From the IMG/VR virus record IMGVR_UViG_3300023223_000759, positions 1 through 37,034 of that record: a DNA stretch of 37,034 bases; one strand, written 5' to 3'. This document shows positions 5,935-11,902 of this stretch, one piece after another. The translations under genes and the position numbers were made by a program. Position 1 is the first letter of the stretch. Each line of letters opens with the position of its first letter. This stretch comes from a virus. The notes under the pieces are model-generated. The model had not been told where the DNA came from, searched no databases, and saw only the letters and a list, made by a program, of their open reading frames with translations.

Positions 5935-6266
5935 AAGTCTTTCCAATCCTGTTCTGAAATTATGTCATTCCAAGGTGACCAATCCACCCCGTCGGGTTCG
6001 TAATGGTCTTTCTCAACAACCGCCAAGCCTCGCAAAATAACCGATGCTTGATGTAGCAAATCCCTCTTATCGCTGTAGATTAAATCATCCCTAAATTCGC
6101 CTTTAAAACATGTAGTGAAGTTATCCTGCCCTACTGGCCTGTTTTTGCCGTTGTTTTCCCCACAACAAAAGAATGAATTAGGACTTTGTATCTTAGAGAG
6201 CGATCTACAATCATCACGACCTCTAGGGCAGTCATAAGGTATCTCCATTGTGAACTCGTCGCTCAT
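5931..6266 (-). CDS. Hypothetical protein, 111 aa, cysteine-bearing
   Basis: Start at 6266 (MSDEFTMEIPYDCPRG) follows TTGGAGCAAATCAA and overlaps the stop of the 50-aa gene. Cysteines at YDCPRGRDDC, FFCC and TTCFKG could form a metal site. The C-terminus carries SPWNDIIS, like the YPWSDIIS of the protein at 3266. Function unknown. Confidence 0.72.
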   Translation of the reverse strand: MSDEFTMEIPYDCPRGRDDCRSLSKIQSPNSFFCCGENNGKNRPVGQDNFTTCFKGEFRDDLIYSDKRDLLHQASVILRGLAVVEKDHYEPDGVDWSPWNDIISEQDWKDL

Positions 6267-6415
6267 TTGATTTGCTCCAAAATATCCCATAATTCCCACT
6301 CTCCAGCTAATGGCTCATCAGGAAATTCTTCTTTGTGTTTAAGTATTGCTGCCAAAAGCTGCCTTCTTTCGGCCTCATATCTCAGCAGCATGTCGTTCTG
6401 GCTTTCTATGCTCAT
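6263..6415 (-). CDS. Hypothetical protein, 50 aa
   Basis: Reads MSIESQNDMLLRYEAERRQL onward and ends LWDILEQIK: an acidic amphipathic helix likely to form a coiled coil. Both ends overlap neighbours by ATGA. It fills the only gap between 6266 and 6412 in this frame set, which supports it. Confidence 0.68.
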   Translation of the reverse strand: MSIESQNDMLLRYEAERRQLLAAILKHKEEFPDEPLAGEWELWDILEQIK

Positions 6416-6597
6416 TTTAATATTTCACTTTCCACAATAATCTCAAGATTTTTAACAATACCCATTGCCTGTGCTTTTGTTAGGTCTAAAAGTTCAGCGT
6501 GGGTTAAGTTATTTTTGTAAGCGAGGCGCATATTCATCTCGATTAATCTCGCATCGTGTAATGCGTCACCCAATCTTTCTTTAAGGTCGCCGCTCAT
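6412..6597 (-). CDS. Hypothetical protein, 61 aa
   Basis: Start at 6597 (MSGDLKERLGDALHDARLIE) after GTGGAACAC; the upstream in-frame ATG at 6615 overlaps the preceding stop without a ribosome site. All-helical. Unknown role. Confidence 0.7.
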   Translation of the reverse strand: MSGDLKERLGDALHDARLIEMNMRLAYKNNLTHAELLDLTKAQAMGIVKNLEIIVESEILK

Positions 6598-6611
6598 CTT
6601 AGTGTTCCACT

Positions 6612-6944
6612 TCAATTAAATTTCACCGGTAAGGCTTTCTCATCTTCACTTACAACGAACTCTATAACCGCCCCCTTTGAGCCAGGCCATATAATAAAAC
6701 GAGAATTACCTAGTAACTCAATACGGTTGATATGGGCTCCGCTTCCAATAATTACTAACCCGTCTTTGATGGCAATTTTATCAGCATGCCCATTTTCCAA
6801 TATTTCCACTACATTATCACCAAGATAATCATGTAGCACTAAAGCAAATTTAGCCCAAGATTCTTTTTCTTTTAAAGCCGATTGTAACTTACAATTTCTA
6901 ACGGGTTTGTTATTATTTATAAATTCTCTGATTTTAGTAAACAT
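6612..6944 (-). CDS. Hypothetical protein, 110 aa
   Basis: Start at 6944 (MFTKIREFINNNKPVRNCKL) follows AAGGAATA and overlaps the previous stop (TAATG). The middle part is strand-rich with repeated Ile/Val-Gly steps (AIKDGLVIIGSGAHINRIEL, then RFIIWPGSKGAVIEFVV), suggesting a small beta domain. No family recognised. Confidence 0.74.
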   Translation of the reverse strand: MFTKIREFINNNKPVRNCKLQSALKEKESWAKFALVLHDYLGDNVVEILENGHADKIAIKDGLVIIGSGAHINRIELLGNSRFIIWPGSKGAVIEFVVSEDEKALPVKFN

Positions 6945-7150
6945 TATTCCTTCCCTTTCAATTCTGAAATATCCCCACAAGAATTACACCTTGTTTCCGT
7001 TTCACGCATAATACCATCTTTAATTTCGATATTACCTGTCGTAACGTCGTCAGAGCCACATTTTGAGCAACGGAAATTAATATCTGTATCGCTGATGCGA
7101 ACGTCTGCCCCGCAATTTTCTGTTTTAAGACTTCCTATATTTATAGTCAT
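6944..7150 (-). CDS. Small zinc-ribbon-like protein, 68 aa
   Basis: Two CxxC pairs, FRCSKCGSDD and TRCNSCGD, spaced about 26 residues apart, form a zinc-ribbon pattern. Such mini-proteins often bind DNA, RNA polymerase or other proteins, but no specific partner can be named. The ATG at 7150 has AAGGA 9 bases upstream; starts at 7159 and 7168 are also open. It directly follows the degenerate recombinase gene. Confidence 0.75.
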   Translation of the reverse strand: MTINIGSLKTENCGADVRISDTDINFRCSKCGSDDVTTGNIEIKDGIMRETETRCNSCGDISELKGKE

Positions 7151-7151
7151 G

Positions 7152-7670
7152 TCATTCATTCCTTTCATGTTGGATGTTTAAATATTTACCATTAACAATC
7201 TTGCTAACGGCTGTTGTGCTTACTCCAAAGTGTTTGGCAGCGGCCTTTTGTGGATTTCCTTCATTCACATAATCAATGATCTTTGCAGCCTTGGCCGGCA
7301 ACACTTTCTTTTTGCGGCCTTTCAGCACACCATTCATTTTCTCTGCTTGGGATATATCATCAAGCCCTTGCGCAGCCGGGAGACTTGGGACACAGTCTAT
7401 GGTTAGATCGCGCCGCAAAATATGTAGGGATGCCCCAACTTTTGCCAGTCTCTTTATAGTGCTGCTGTACCGCACTCGGCCAATAACAGCCGCCGACCAC
7501 ACAACAAGCTCGTCTCCCTCACTATAGCATGATTTAATGGCCTCCTCGAAGCCATCAGCATCGGTATCGCTGTATATGTGTTCAGAACTGAGGCCATATT
7601 TAATTAATGCGTCGGTTTGCTCTTTAAGACTAAATACGTTTGCGCGGGTTTGAATGTAACCAATTTTCAC
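7152..7670 (-). CDS. Degenerate serine-recombinase (resolvase-like) protein with C-terminal HTH, probable regulator
   Basis: A 172-aa protein with the fold pattern of resolvase/invertase N-terminal domains (IGYIQTRANVFSLKEQ at 3-18, EGDELVVW at 51-58) and a C-terminal HTH (AAAKHFGVSTTAVSKIVNGK at about 143-162). The catalytic serine of the family, in the usual YARVS motif, is replaced: here the motif reads YIQTR. The usual KLDRLGRS is SAAVIGRV, losing the first conserved arginine. It should therefore be unable to cut DNA. As first gene of the leftward arm, beside a 29-bp palindrome, it looks like a DNA-binding regulator made from a recombinase. I chose the GTG at 7670 because AAGGTGA lies ahead of it; a GTG at 7679 is the alternative. 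Confidence 0.8.
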   Translation of the reverse strand: MKIGYIQTRANVFSLKEQTDALIKYGLSSEHIYSDTDADGFEEAIKSCYSEGDELVVWSAAVIGRVRYSSTIKRLAKVGASLHILRRDLTIDCVPSLPAAQGLDDISQAEKMNGVLKGRKKKVLPAKAAKIIDYVNEGNPQKAAAKHFGVSTTAVSKIVNGKYLNIQHERNE

Positions 7671-7695
7671 TTTTTTCACCTTTTTTAAAATAAGC

Positions 7696-7724
7696 TATTG
7701 CAATTGAAACTACGTTATGCAATA
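7696..7724. promoter_or_regulatory. 29-bp palindrome, candidate operator between the two arms
   Basis: TATTGCA (7696-7702) and TGCAATA (7718-7724) are perfect complements 15 bp apart. This spacing suits a dimeric DNA-binding protein such as the neighbouring resolvase-like product. Confidence 0.55.
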
Positions 7725-7735
7725 AACTAAGTCAA
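7707..7735 (-). promoter_or_regulatory. Possible leftward early promoter
   Basis: TTGACT at 7735-7730, 17-bp spacer, TAGTTT at 7712-7707 (3 of 6). The -35 is good and the -10 weak. The palindrome at 7696-7724 covers the -10 and spacer, so binding there would block it. No clear rightward promoter could be fixed in the same gap (7671-7791), though one is expected for the gene at 7792. Confidence 0.4.
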
Positions 7736-7791
7736 GCGAAAAACGAAATGAAATATTAAAACGCCCAATAGCGGCATATAGGAGAAGACAG

Positions 7792-8148
7792 ATGTATAAC
7801 GACCAAAACGATCCACACTCAATCGACCTTCCAACTTGCCGCCATTGTGGCTGTCCCGTTCGTAAAGAAGACAAATCCATCAAGGATGACGGAATCAATG
7901 AAGCTCATGAAAAATGTGCCGATGAAGATTCTTTACGACAAGAACTCGCAGACGATTTGAATTCAGAAGAATACCGGCTTGGTGATGATATATCTTCCGC
8001 TGAATTTTTTATCAAAACAGGCGAAGGTGGTGGTGAATATGAGTGGTGGGCAAAGGAACCCGGTCAAGAAAAAACTGCGCGGCAAATAGCCATTGATGAT
8101 GTAGGCCGTATGAAGAAAAACCTTGAACAATTAAAGGCTGCGGCATAG
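7792..8148 (+). CDS. Hypothetical protein, 118 aa, Cys-cluster N-terminus
   Basis: First gene of the rightward arm, preceded by AGGAG. It carries CRHCGCPV near residue 16 and a further HEKC near 39, which together resemble a small zinc knuckle. The rest is acidic with a helical C-terminus. No family recognised. Its leader contains a version of the AAACGCCC element shared with the following genes. Confidence 0.75.
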   Translation: MYNDQNDPHSIDLPTCRHCGCPVRKEDKSIKDDGINEAHEKCADEDSLRQELADDLNSEEYRLGDDISSAEFFIKTGEGGGEYEWWAKEPGQEKTARQIAIDDVGRMKKNLEQLKAAA

Positions 8149-8177
8149 TTCGCACTAACGCCCGGAAAGGCTACCCA

Positions 8178-8384
8178 ATGAAGATAGATATAAAAGAAGC
8201 GGTCAAATCTGATGTGATGTTCCTCCATTACCGTGATGGTAATCTTTGGTACAGAACAAACCGTGACGAGCAGTTCCCCGTACCCATTAGTGATGTGGGA
8301 AATGCGACCTTTAATGCCAGAGATAGGGGCATCTTGTTTATGCGATATATGCGTAAATGGAATGCACAACAAGAATCAATTTAA
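8178..8384 (+). CDS. Conserved small phage protein, 68 aa
   Basis: The pattern FLHYRDGNLWYRTNRDEQFP followed by PISDVGNATF and FMRYMRKW matches a small protein often seen in phage early regions; function unknown. It looks like a compact beta-hairpin domain. The ribosome site is weak (GGCTACCC). It sits between two copies of the AACGCCCG leader element. Confidence 0.8.
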   Translation: MKIDIKEAVKSDVMFLHYRDGNLWYRTNRDEQFPVPISDVGNATFNARDRGILFMRYMRKWNAQQESI

Positions 8385-8400
8385 ACGCCCGATTGCGGGC
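8380..8400 (+). promoter_or_regulatory. AAACGCCCG leader hairpin upstream of 8414
   Basis: TTTAAACGCCCG (8380-8391), where GCCCG pairs with CGGGC (8396-8400) over a 4-base loop, ending at the ribosome site AGGAG. The same 12-base sequence recurs at 8683-8694, with weaker forms at 7755 and 8153. Confidence 0.6.
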
Positions 8401-8413
8401 AGGAGAAAAGAAT

Positions 8414-8674
8414 ATGGTTATGTATTTAGGGAAACCGCCAAGAGACGATTGTACCATGACTGTATGCGCAAAGGGCCATACACTTGATGGTGAGCCGTGG
8501 GAGGTAATGGAAGACCGACAGCTTAACAGAGAATTTCAGTGGTATTTGAAAGAACAAGAAAGAATTGAAGCGCGAAAAACAACGTGGAGAGATAGCGCAA
8601 TGTTTATCTGGCTTCCAGAGCGAATAATGGTAATAGGTATTATTGTAACAATTGCAATTACATTCTCTATTTAA
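8414..8674 (+). CDS. Small membrane protein, 86 aa
   Basis: The ATG at 8414 is 8 bases after AGGAG, which decides it over the open frame from 8357. The N-terminal 65 residues are charged and soluble; the C-terminus (MVIGIIVTIAITFSI) is a single tail-anchor type membrane helix. No family recognised. Confidence 0.76.
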   Translation: MVMYLGKPPRDDCTMTVCAKGHTLDGEPWEVMEDRQLNREFQWYLKEQERIEARKTTWRDSAMFIWLPERIMVIGIIVTIAITFSI

Positions 8675-8682
8675 TTAATAAT

Positions 8683-8702
8683 TTTAAACGCCCGGAAACG
8701 GG
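8683..8702 (+). promoter_or_regulatory. AAACGCCCG leader hairpin after 8674
   Basis: TTTAAACGCCCG again; CCCG (8691-8694) and CGGG (8699-8702) close a GAAA tetraloop. It starts the 137-bp gap before the GcrA-like gene. Confidence 0.55.
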
Positions 8703-8724
8703 TTAATGAGTCCGCTACGGTGGG

Positions 8725-8783
8725 CGGGCCGGGGATGTTGCATACTGAGCCGTCTGGATAGTGCCAGAGCATTGCCCGGTCCG
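8725..8783 (+). ncRNA. Possible structured RNA in the 5' leader of the GcrA-like gene
   Basis: The gap 8675-8811 has no convincing gene. Bases 8725-8733 pair with 8775-8783 (9 pairs, one G-U), and after a mismatch and bulge ATGTT (8735-8739) pairs with 8768-8771 and 8773, leaving an apical region of about 28 bases. It is GC-richer than its surroundings. This may be a cis-acting leader structure or a small RNA; no known class is recognised. Confidence 0.35.
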
Positions 8784-8811
8784 AATAATTTTAACCGCTA
8801 GGAGACAGAAC

Positions 8812-9225
8812 ATGGCTTGGACTGACCAACAAATAACAGAATTAAAAACCCTTATCCTGGATAAACATACTTTCACGGAAATTGCCAACAAACTCGGGAA
8901 AACTAAAAACGCGATTGCCGGCAAGTGTCATAGATTGGATCTCACATCCATATCTGGGGCAGAATTCCCAATAAGCCACGGACAACCTAAGATATTTATT
9001 AAGGCTGACAAGATGGTGTTATGCCAAATAAAAAAATATACGGATCAGCATGGTTGGGGTTTGGAAATTTCTGAAATCGTTGAATATACAAAACTTCCTT
9101 TCAGAATTGTGACCCGGGCCGTTAAGAGATTAATGAAGTCCGGGCGTATCAACAAGACCATAAGCCACGTTGCCGGGCATATTTTTTACAATAATGCATC
9201 GGTTAAACAAATTGGAGGGGAATGA
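8812..9225 (+). CDS. GcrA-like N-terminal domain fused to a winged-helix domain
   Basis: A 137-aa protein. Residues 1-45 (MAWTDQQITELKTLILDK, then TKNAIAGKCHRLDL) match the DNA-binding N-terminus of GcrA, the alphaproteobacterial cell-cycle regulator that works with sigma70 at promoters affected by adenine methylation. Cellular GcrA has a different C-terminus; here residues 68-127 look like a winged helix (EISEIVEYTKLPFRIVTRAV). AGGAG precedes the ATG. The next gene is an adenine methyltransferase, with only one base between stop and start. It may steer host RNA polymerase to phage promoters or interfere with host GcrA; both are inference. It is also the best pointer to an alphaproteobacterial host. 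Confidence 0.78.
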   Translation: MAWTDQQITELKTLILDKHTFTEIANKLGKTKNAIAGKCHRLDLTSISGAEFPISHGQPKIFIKADKMVLCQIKKYTDQHGWGLEISEIVEYTKLPFRIVTRAVKRLMKSGRINKTISHVAGHIFYNNASVKQIGGE

Positions 9226-9226
9226 A

Positions 9227-9874
9227 ATGAACATACACGACCCCATAACATCCGAAGATGACCCGCGCTTTATCAGTGCGAAGAACGGCATCCTCGAAAT
9301 GGCTCAGAATAGGCCCGCTGGTGGCTATAACGTGATTTATGCGGATTACCCTTGGTTATATGAGAATTGGTCAAGCAAGGGTGCTGACAGAGGCGCATTG
9401 AAGCAATATCCGTGTATGAGCATTGAATTACTTTATAAGTTGCCTGTAGGGGCGCTTGCTTCAAATAATTGCGTTTTTCTCATGTGGTGTACGTGGCCGA
9501 TGATTTTTCATGCTGAGAGCGTTATTGAATCGGCAGGCTTTAAGTATTCCGGACTCGGTTGGGAATGGATCAAGAAAAATCCGGAGACAGGTAAGTTCGC
9601 TTTTGGCGGTGGGTATGGGACAAGAAAGAATTTGGAACCTTGCCTGATCTCGCGCAAGGGAAAGCCGTTTCTTAAATCGCGGTCCGAGAGGGATTTCTTA
9701 TTCGCACCAAGGCGTGAACACAGCCGGAAACCGTTTGAGGCATACGAGAAGATAGAACGCATGTATGATGGGCCCTATATCGAGCTTTTTGGACGCAATA
9801 AGCGCGAAGGGTGGGATGTGTTCGGGAATGAGATTGAAAAATTTGTTGACGAACAACAGGAATCAGGATTATAA
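9227..9874 (+). CDS. MT-A70 family DNA N6-adenine methyltransferase
   Basis: A 215-aa MT-A70 protein. The catalytic motif is DYPW (residues 40-43), a variant of the family's DPPW, and is followed by ENWSSKG. FLMWCTWPM (84-92), REHSRKP (163-169) and YIELFGR (184-190) are the other family blocks, the last being the SAM-pocket strand. The start at 9227 is fixed by GGAGGGG; the open frame reaches 9170 but that part lies in the upstream gene. It probably methylates adenine in phage DNA for protection from restriction or to mark promoters. Proline to tyrosine in the motif could lower activity, though Asp, Pro and Trp remain. Confidence 0.92.
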   Translation: MNIHDPITSEDDPRFISAKNGILEMAQNRPAGGYNVIYADYPWLYENWSSKGADRGALKQYPCMSIELLYKLPVGALASNNCVFLMWCTWPMIFHAESVIESAGFKYSGLGWEWIKKNPETGKFAFGGGYGTRKNLEPCLISRKGKPFLKSRSERDFLFAPRREHSRKPFEAYEKIERMYDGPYIELFGRNKREGWDVFGNEIEKFVDEQQESGL

Positions 9875-9881
9875 ATTACAT

Positions 9882-9934
9882 ACAGGGCTAGACCATGCAA
9901 GTCGAAACCCCGTAGTCTCCGCGGACTGCCCTGT
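9882..9934 (+). ncRNA. Possible structured RNA between methyltransferase and helicase genes
   Basis: ACAGGGC (9882-9888) pairs perfectly with GCCCTGT (9928-9934), and AGTC (9900-9903) can pair with GACT (9924-9927) inside. It occupies most of the gap 9875-9973, with no T-run after it. A leader structure or mRNA processing site is possible; no known class is recognised. Confidence 0.35.
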
Positions 9935-9973
9935 TACCCTTATTTGAGAGACATGCCTACAGGAGATATGGCT

Positions 9974-10138
9974 ATGAATAAAATTACCCAAATACCGACA
10001 GAAAAGACCATGGAAGAGCTTTGGTCTGACTATGTTAAAAAATCAAAACTTGCTCAAGATACCTTGTCTTTAAAGGATGGATTAGAAGCTCGTAGGTCGT
10101 GGATTAGGTTCATGGGGGAATTTAATGATGACAGATGA
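9974..10138 (+). CDS. Small conserved phage protein, 54 aa
   Basis: Starts MNKITQIPTEKTMEELWSDY; helical. AGGAG lies 8 bases before the ATG at 9974, which decides it over upstream ATGs at 9944, 9953 and 9968. Similar proteins (W-DY-AQ-TL--G--A---W-RF pattern) are found in phage early regions next to replication genes; function unknown. It overlaps the helicase start by 14 bases. Confidence 0.74.
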   Translation: MNKITQIPTEKTMEELWSDYVKKSKLAQDTLSLKDGLEARRSWIRFMGEFNDDR

Positions 10139-11573
10139 AAACCCGCCGATGGAAGATCCGCGCTTTGAGGTGCAGATCCTTCCTCATAATCTGGAAGCAG
10201 AGCAAGCCCTCTTGGGTGCCGTGTTGGTCAATAACCTGGCCATGGAAAGAATAATTGATTTCCTTGAGCCTAAGCATTTTGTAAATCCTGCCCACCAAGA
10301 TATTTATGCGGAATGTATTAAACAGTTTTCAGGAAATAAGAAATTTTCTCCTATTACATTCAGCAATAAATTTAAAGATCACCTGGGATTAAAAGAAGTA
10401 GGCAGCGCTGTATATTTGTCTAGGTTGTCCACCGCGGCAATCAGTATTGTCAATACTCCTGAATATGGTCAGCTCATCCATGATTTAGCCGTGCGCAGGA
10501 TGGTTATTGAGGCCGCACAGACGGCTTCTCTGGCCGCTTATGATACTTCTGACAAAACAGGTAGTGAAATTGTCGAGGAGACACAGCAGGCCCTTCAAGG
10601 GATGCATAGTGCCGAAAGTCTGGGCGAGGAATTGCTTCATATTTCCGAGGGCATTGACGAAGAACTTGCGGATATTATTGATGGGATTGAAAACGGTATA
10701 AAATTAAGCGGTATAACCACCGGCTTAAAGGGTTTGGACGCCAAGACCGGCGGCATGGGAGATGGCCAAGTTTGGATACTTGCTGGACGCCCAGGTATGG
10801 GGAAAACAGCGTTGGCACTGAATATATCGAAAGGTGCTTGTAGGGCTGGTTATACCGGAGCTTTTTTTTCCATCGAAATGCAAGGCCCGGAATTGCGCGA
10901 ACGCATGGTTTCAGATTTAATTTATAATTCACATAACCCAATAAAATATTTTGATATTAGAAATCGGAAAGTCGATAAATCGCAGATATACAGATTGAGG
11001 GAAGGTTTCGATGATATGAAAAAAATGCCTTTGTTTATCTCTGATCGTGGCGGGACAACTGTTGAAAGTATTCGCCGGGAAACGCGCCGGCTTAACAGGT
11101 CGCTTCCTGGGGACAAGACTATTGATTTTATGGTTATTGATTATTTACAGCTTATGCAGGGCTCCAATCGCCAGCAACTGAATAGAACTTTGGAGATTAG
11201 TGAAATCACCGGGGCATTAAAGCGTCTGGCCAAGGAACTGAAAATTCCCATCCTTCTTTTGTCGCAATTAAATCGAAGGTTGGAAATGAGGGATGATAAG
11301 CGACCAATCATGTCAGACCTGCGCGATAGCGGGTCTATTGAACAGGATGCCGACACAATAATATTTGTTTATCGGGAACATCATTATATTAAAGACCGCG
11401 AACCCAAAAAAGACCCTGAACAGTGGGCGGATCGAGTGGAAAGATGTGAGAATAAAATCGACCTGATCGTGTCCAAGCAACGGCGCGGCCCAACAGGCAC
11501 GGTGAAGCTGGATGTTTATTTGCACTCGAATGCCGTGCGTGATGGGCTTAATGATAGATTGAATGGTGTGTGA
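10125..11573 (+). CDS. dnaB: DnaB-family replicative helicase
   Basis: A 482-aa protein with full DnaB architecture. The N-terminal helical domain (about 18-120, beginning LPHNLEAEQALLGAVL) is followed by a linker and a RecA-like motor domain. Walker A is GRPGMGKT (221-228), Walker B is MVIDYLQL (336-343), SQLNR is at 380-384 and the arginine-finger region is KQRRGPTG (451-458). It unwinds DNA ahead of the host polymerase. No phage primase or polymerase is present, so host DnaG and Pol III are presumably used. The 291-aa protein downstream is the likely initiator or loader. GGGGGAA precedes two adjacent ATGs (10125 and 10128). Length is normal and there is no intein. Confidence 0.97.
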   Translation: MMTDENPPMEDPRFEVQILPHNLEAEQALLGAVLVNNLAMERIIDFLEPKHFVNPAHQDIYAECIKQFSGNKKFSPITFSNKFKDHLGLKEVGSAVYLSRLSTAAISIVNTPEYGQLIHDLAVRRMVIEAAQTASLAAYDTSDKTGSEIVEETQQALQGMHSAESLGEELLHISEGIDEELADIIDGIENGIKLSGITTGLKGLDAKTGGMGDGQVWILAGRPGMGKTALALNISKGACRAGYTGAFFSIEMQGPELRERMVSDLIYNSHNPIKYFDIRNRKVDKSQIYRLREGFDDMKKMPLFISDRGGTTVESIRRETRRLNRSLPGDKTIDFMVIDYLQLMQGSNRQQLNRTLEISEITGALKRLAKELKIPILLLSQLNRRLEMRDDKRPIMSDLRDSGSIEQDADTIIFVYREHHYIKDREPKKDPEQWADRVERCENKIDLIVSKQRRGPTGTVKLDVYLHSNAVRDGLNDRLNGV

Positions 11574-11757
11574 TGTGAAAACAGTCAGGCAGGTTGGCGA
11601 CAAACATTATATATTTGTTGATAATATAAAACAAAGTGGCCCATATGACAGTAATGCTCTGGCGTGGCGGAAACTTGAGAAATTAGAAGGGGAGGCAGTT
11701 AACGCAGCGGAGCAGCGCAAGATGTGGTCCCAAAAGGAATGGCTTAAATCGGAATAA
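11563..11757 (+). CDS. Hypothetical protein, 64 aa
   Basis: Overlaps the helicase stop by 11 bases. Begins MVCDVKTVRQVGDKHYIFVD and has a beta-hairpin N-terminus and a charged helical C-terminus. A GTG at 11575 is another possible start. No family recognised; the coupling to the helicase suggests a replication accessory role. Confidence 0.68.
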   Translation: MVCDVKTVRQVGDKHYIFVDNIKQSGPYDSNALAWRKLEKLEGEAVNAAEQRKMWSQKEWLKSE

Positions 11758-11768
11758 CAAAGAATTGC

Positions 11769-11796
11769 TTGATATTAAAAACGAATAATATATGAT
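11769..11796 (+). promoter_or_regulatory. Promoter upstream of the replication initiator
   Basis: TTGATA (11769-11774), 16-bp spacer, TATGAT (11791-11796, 5 of 6). It lies in the 145-bp gap before the initiator gene and would allow its separate control. Confidence 0.5.
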
Positions 11797-11846
11797 CCTT
11801 CGTGTGGTGAAAAAATGATCTTGGTAGCTCCATTATCAGGTTTTTG

Positions 11847-11893
11847 CTCTGTTAACCCGCCACATGCTTCCTTTTAAACAGAGTTGAACAGAG
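11847..11893 (+). repeat. AACAGAG direct repeats and complementary CTCTGTT before the initiator start
   Basis: CTCTGTT at 11847-11853, and AACAGAGTT twice in tandem at 11877 and 11887, the second ending eight bases before the ATG. In mRNA the left element can pair with either repeat and could hide the start. As DNA they could be binding sites for the initiator itself. Confidence 0.5.
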
Positions 11894-11902
11894 TTAATAA
11901 TC

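Noticed and set aside
8706-8801. 31-codon frame (ATG at 8706) in the gap before the GcrA-like gene
   Set aside because: No usable ribosome site, Arg/Cys/Pro-rich from GC-rich structured DNA; the region is better explained as an RNA structure.
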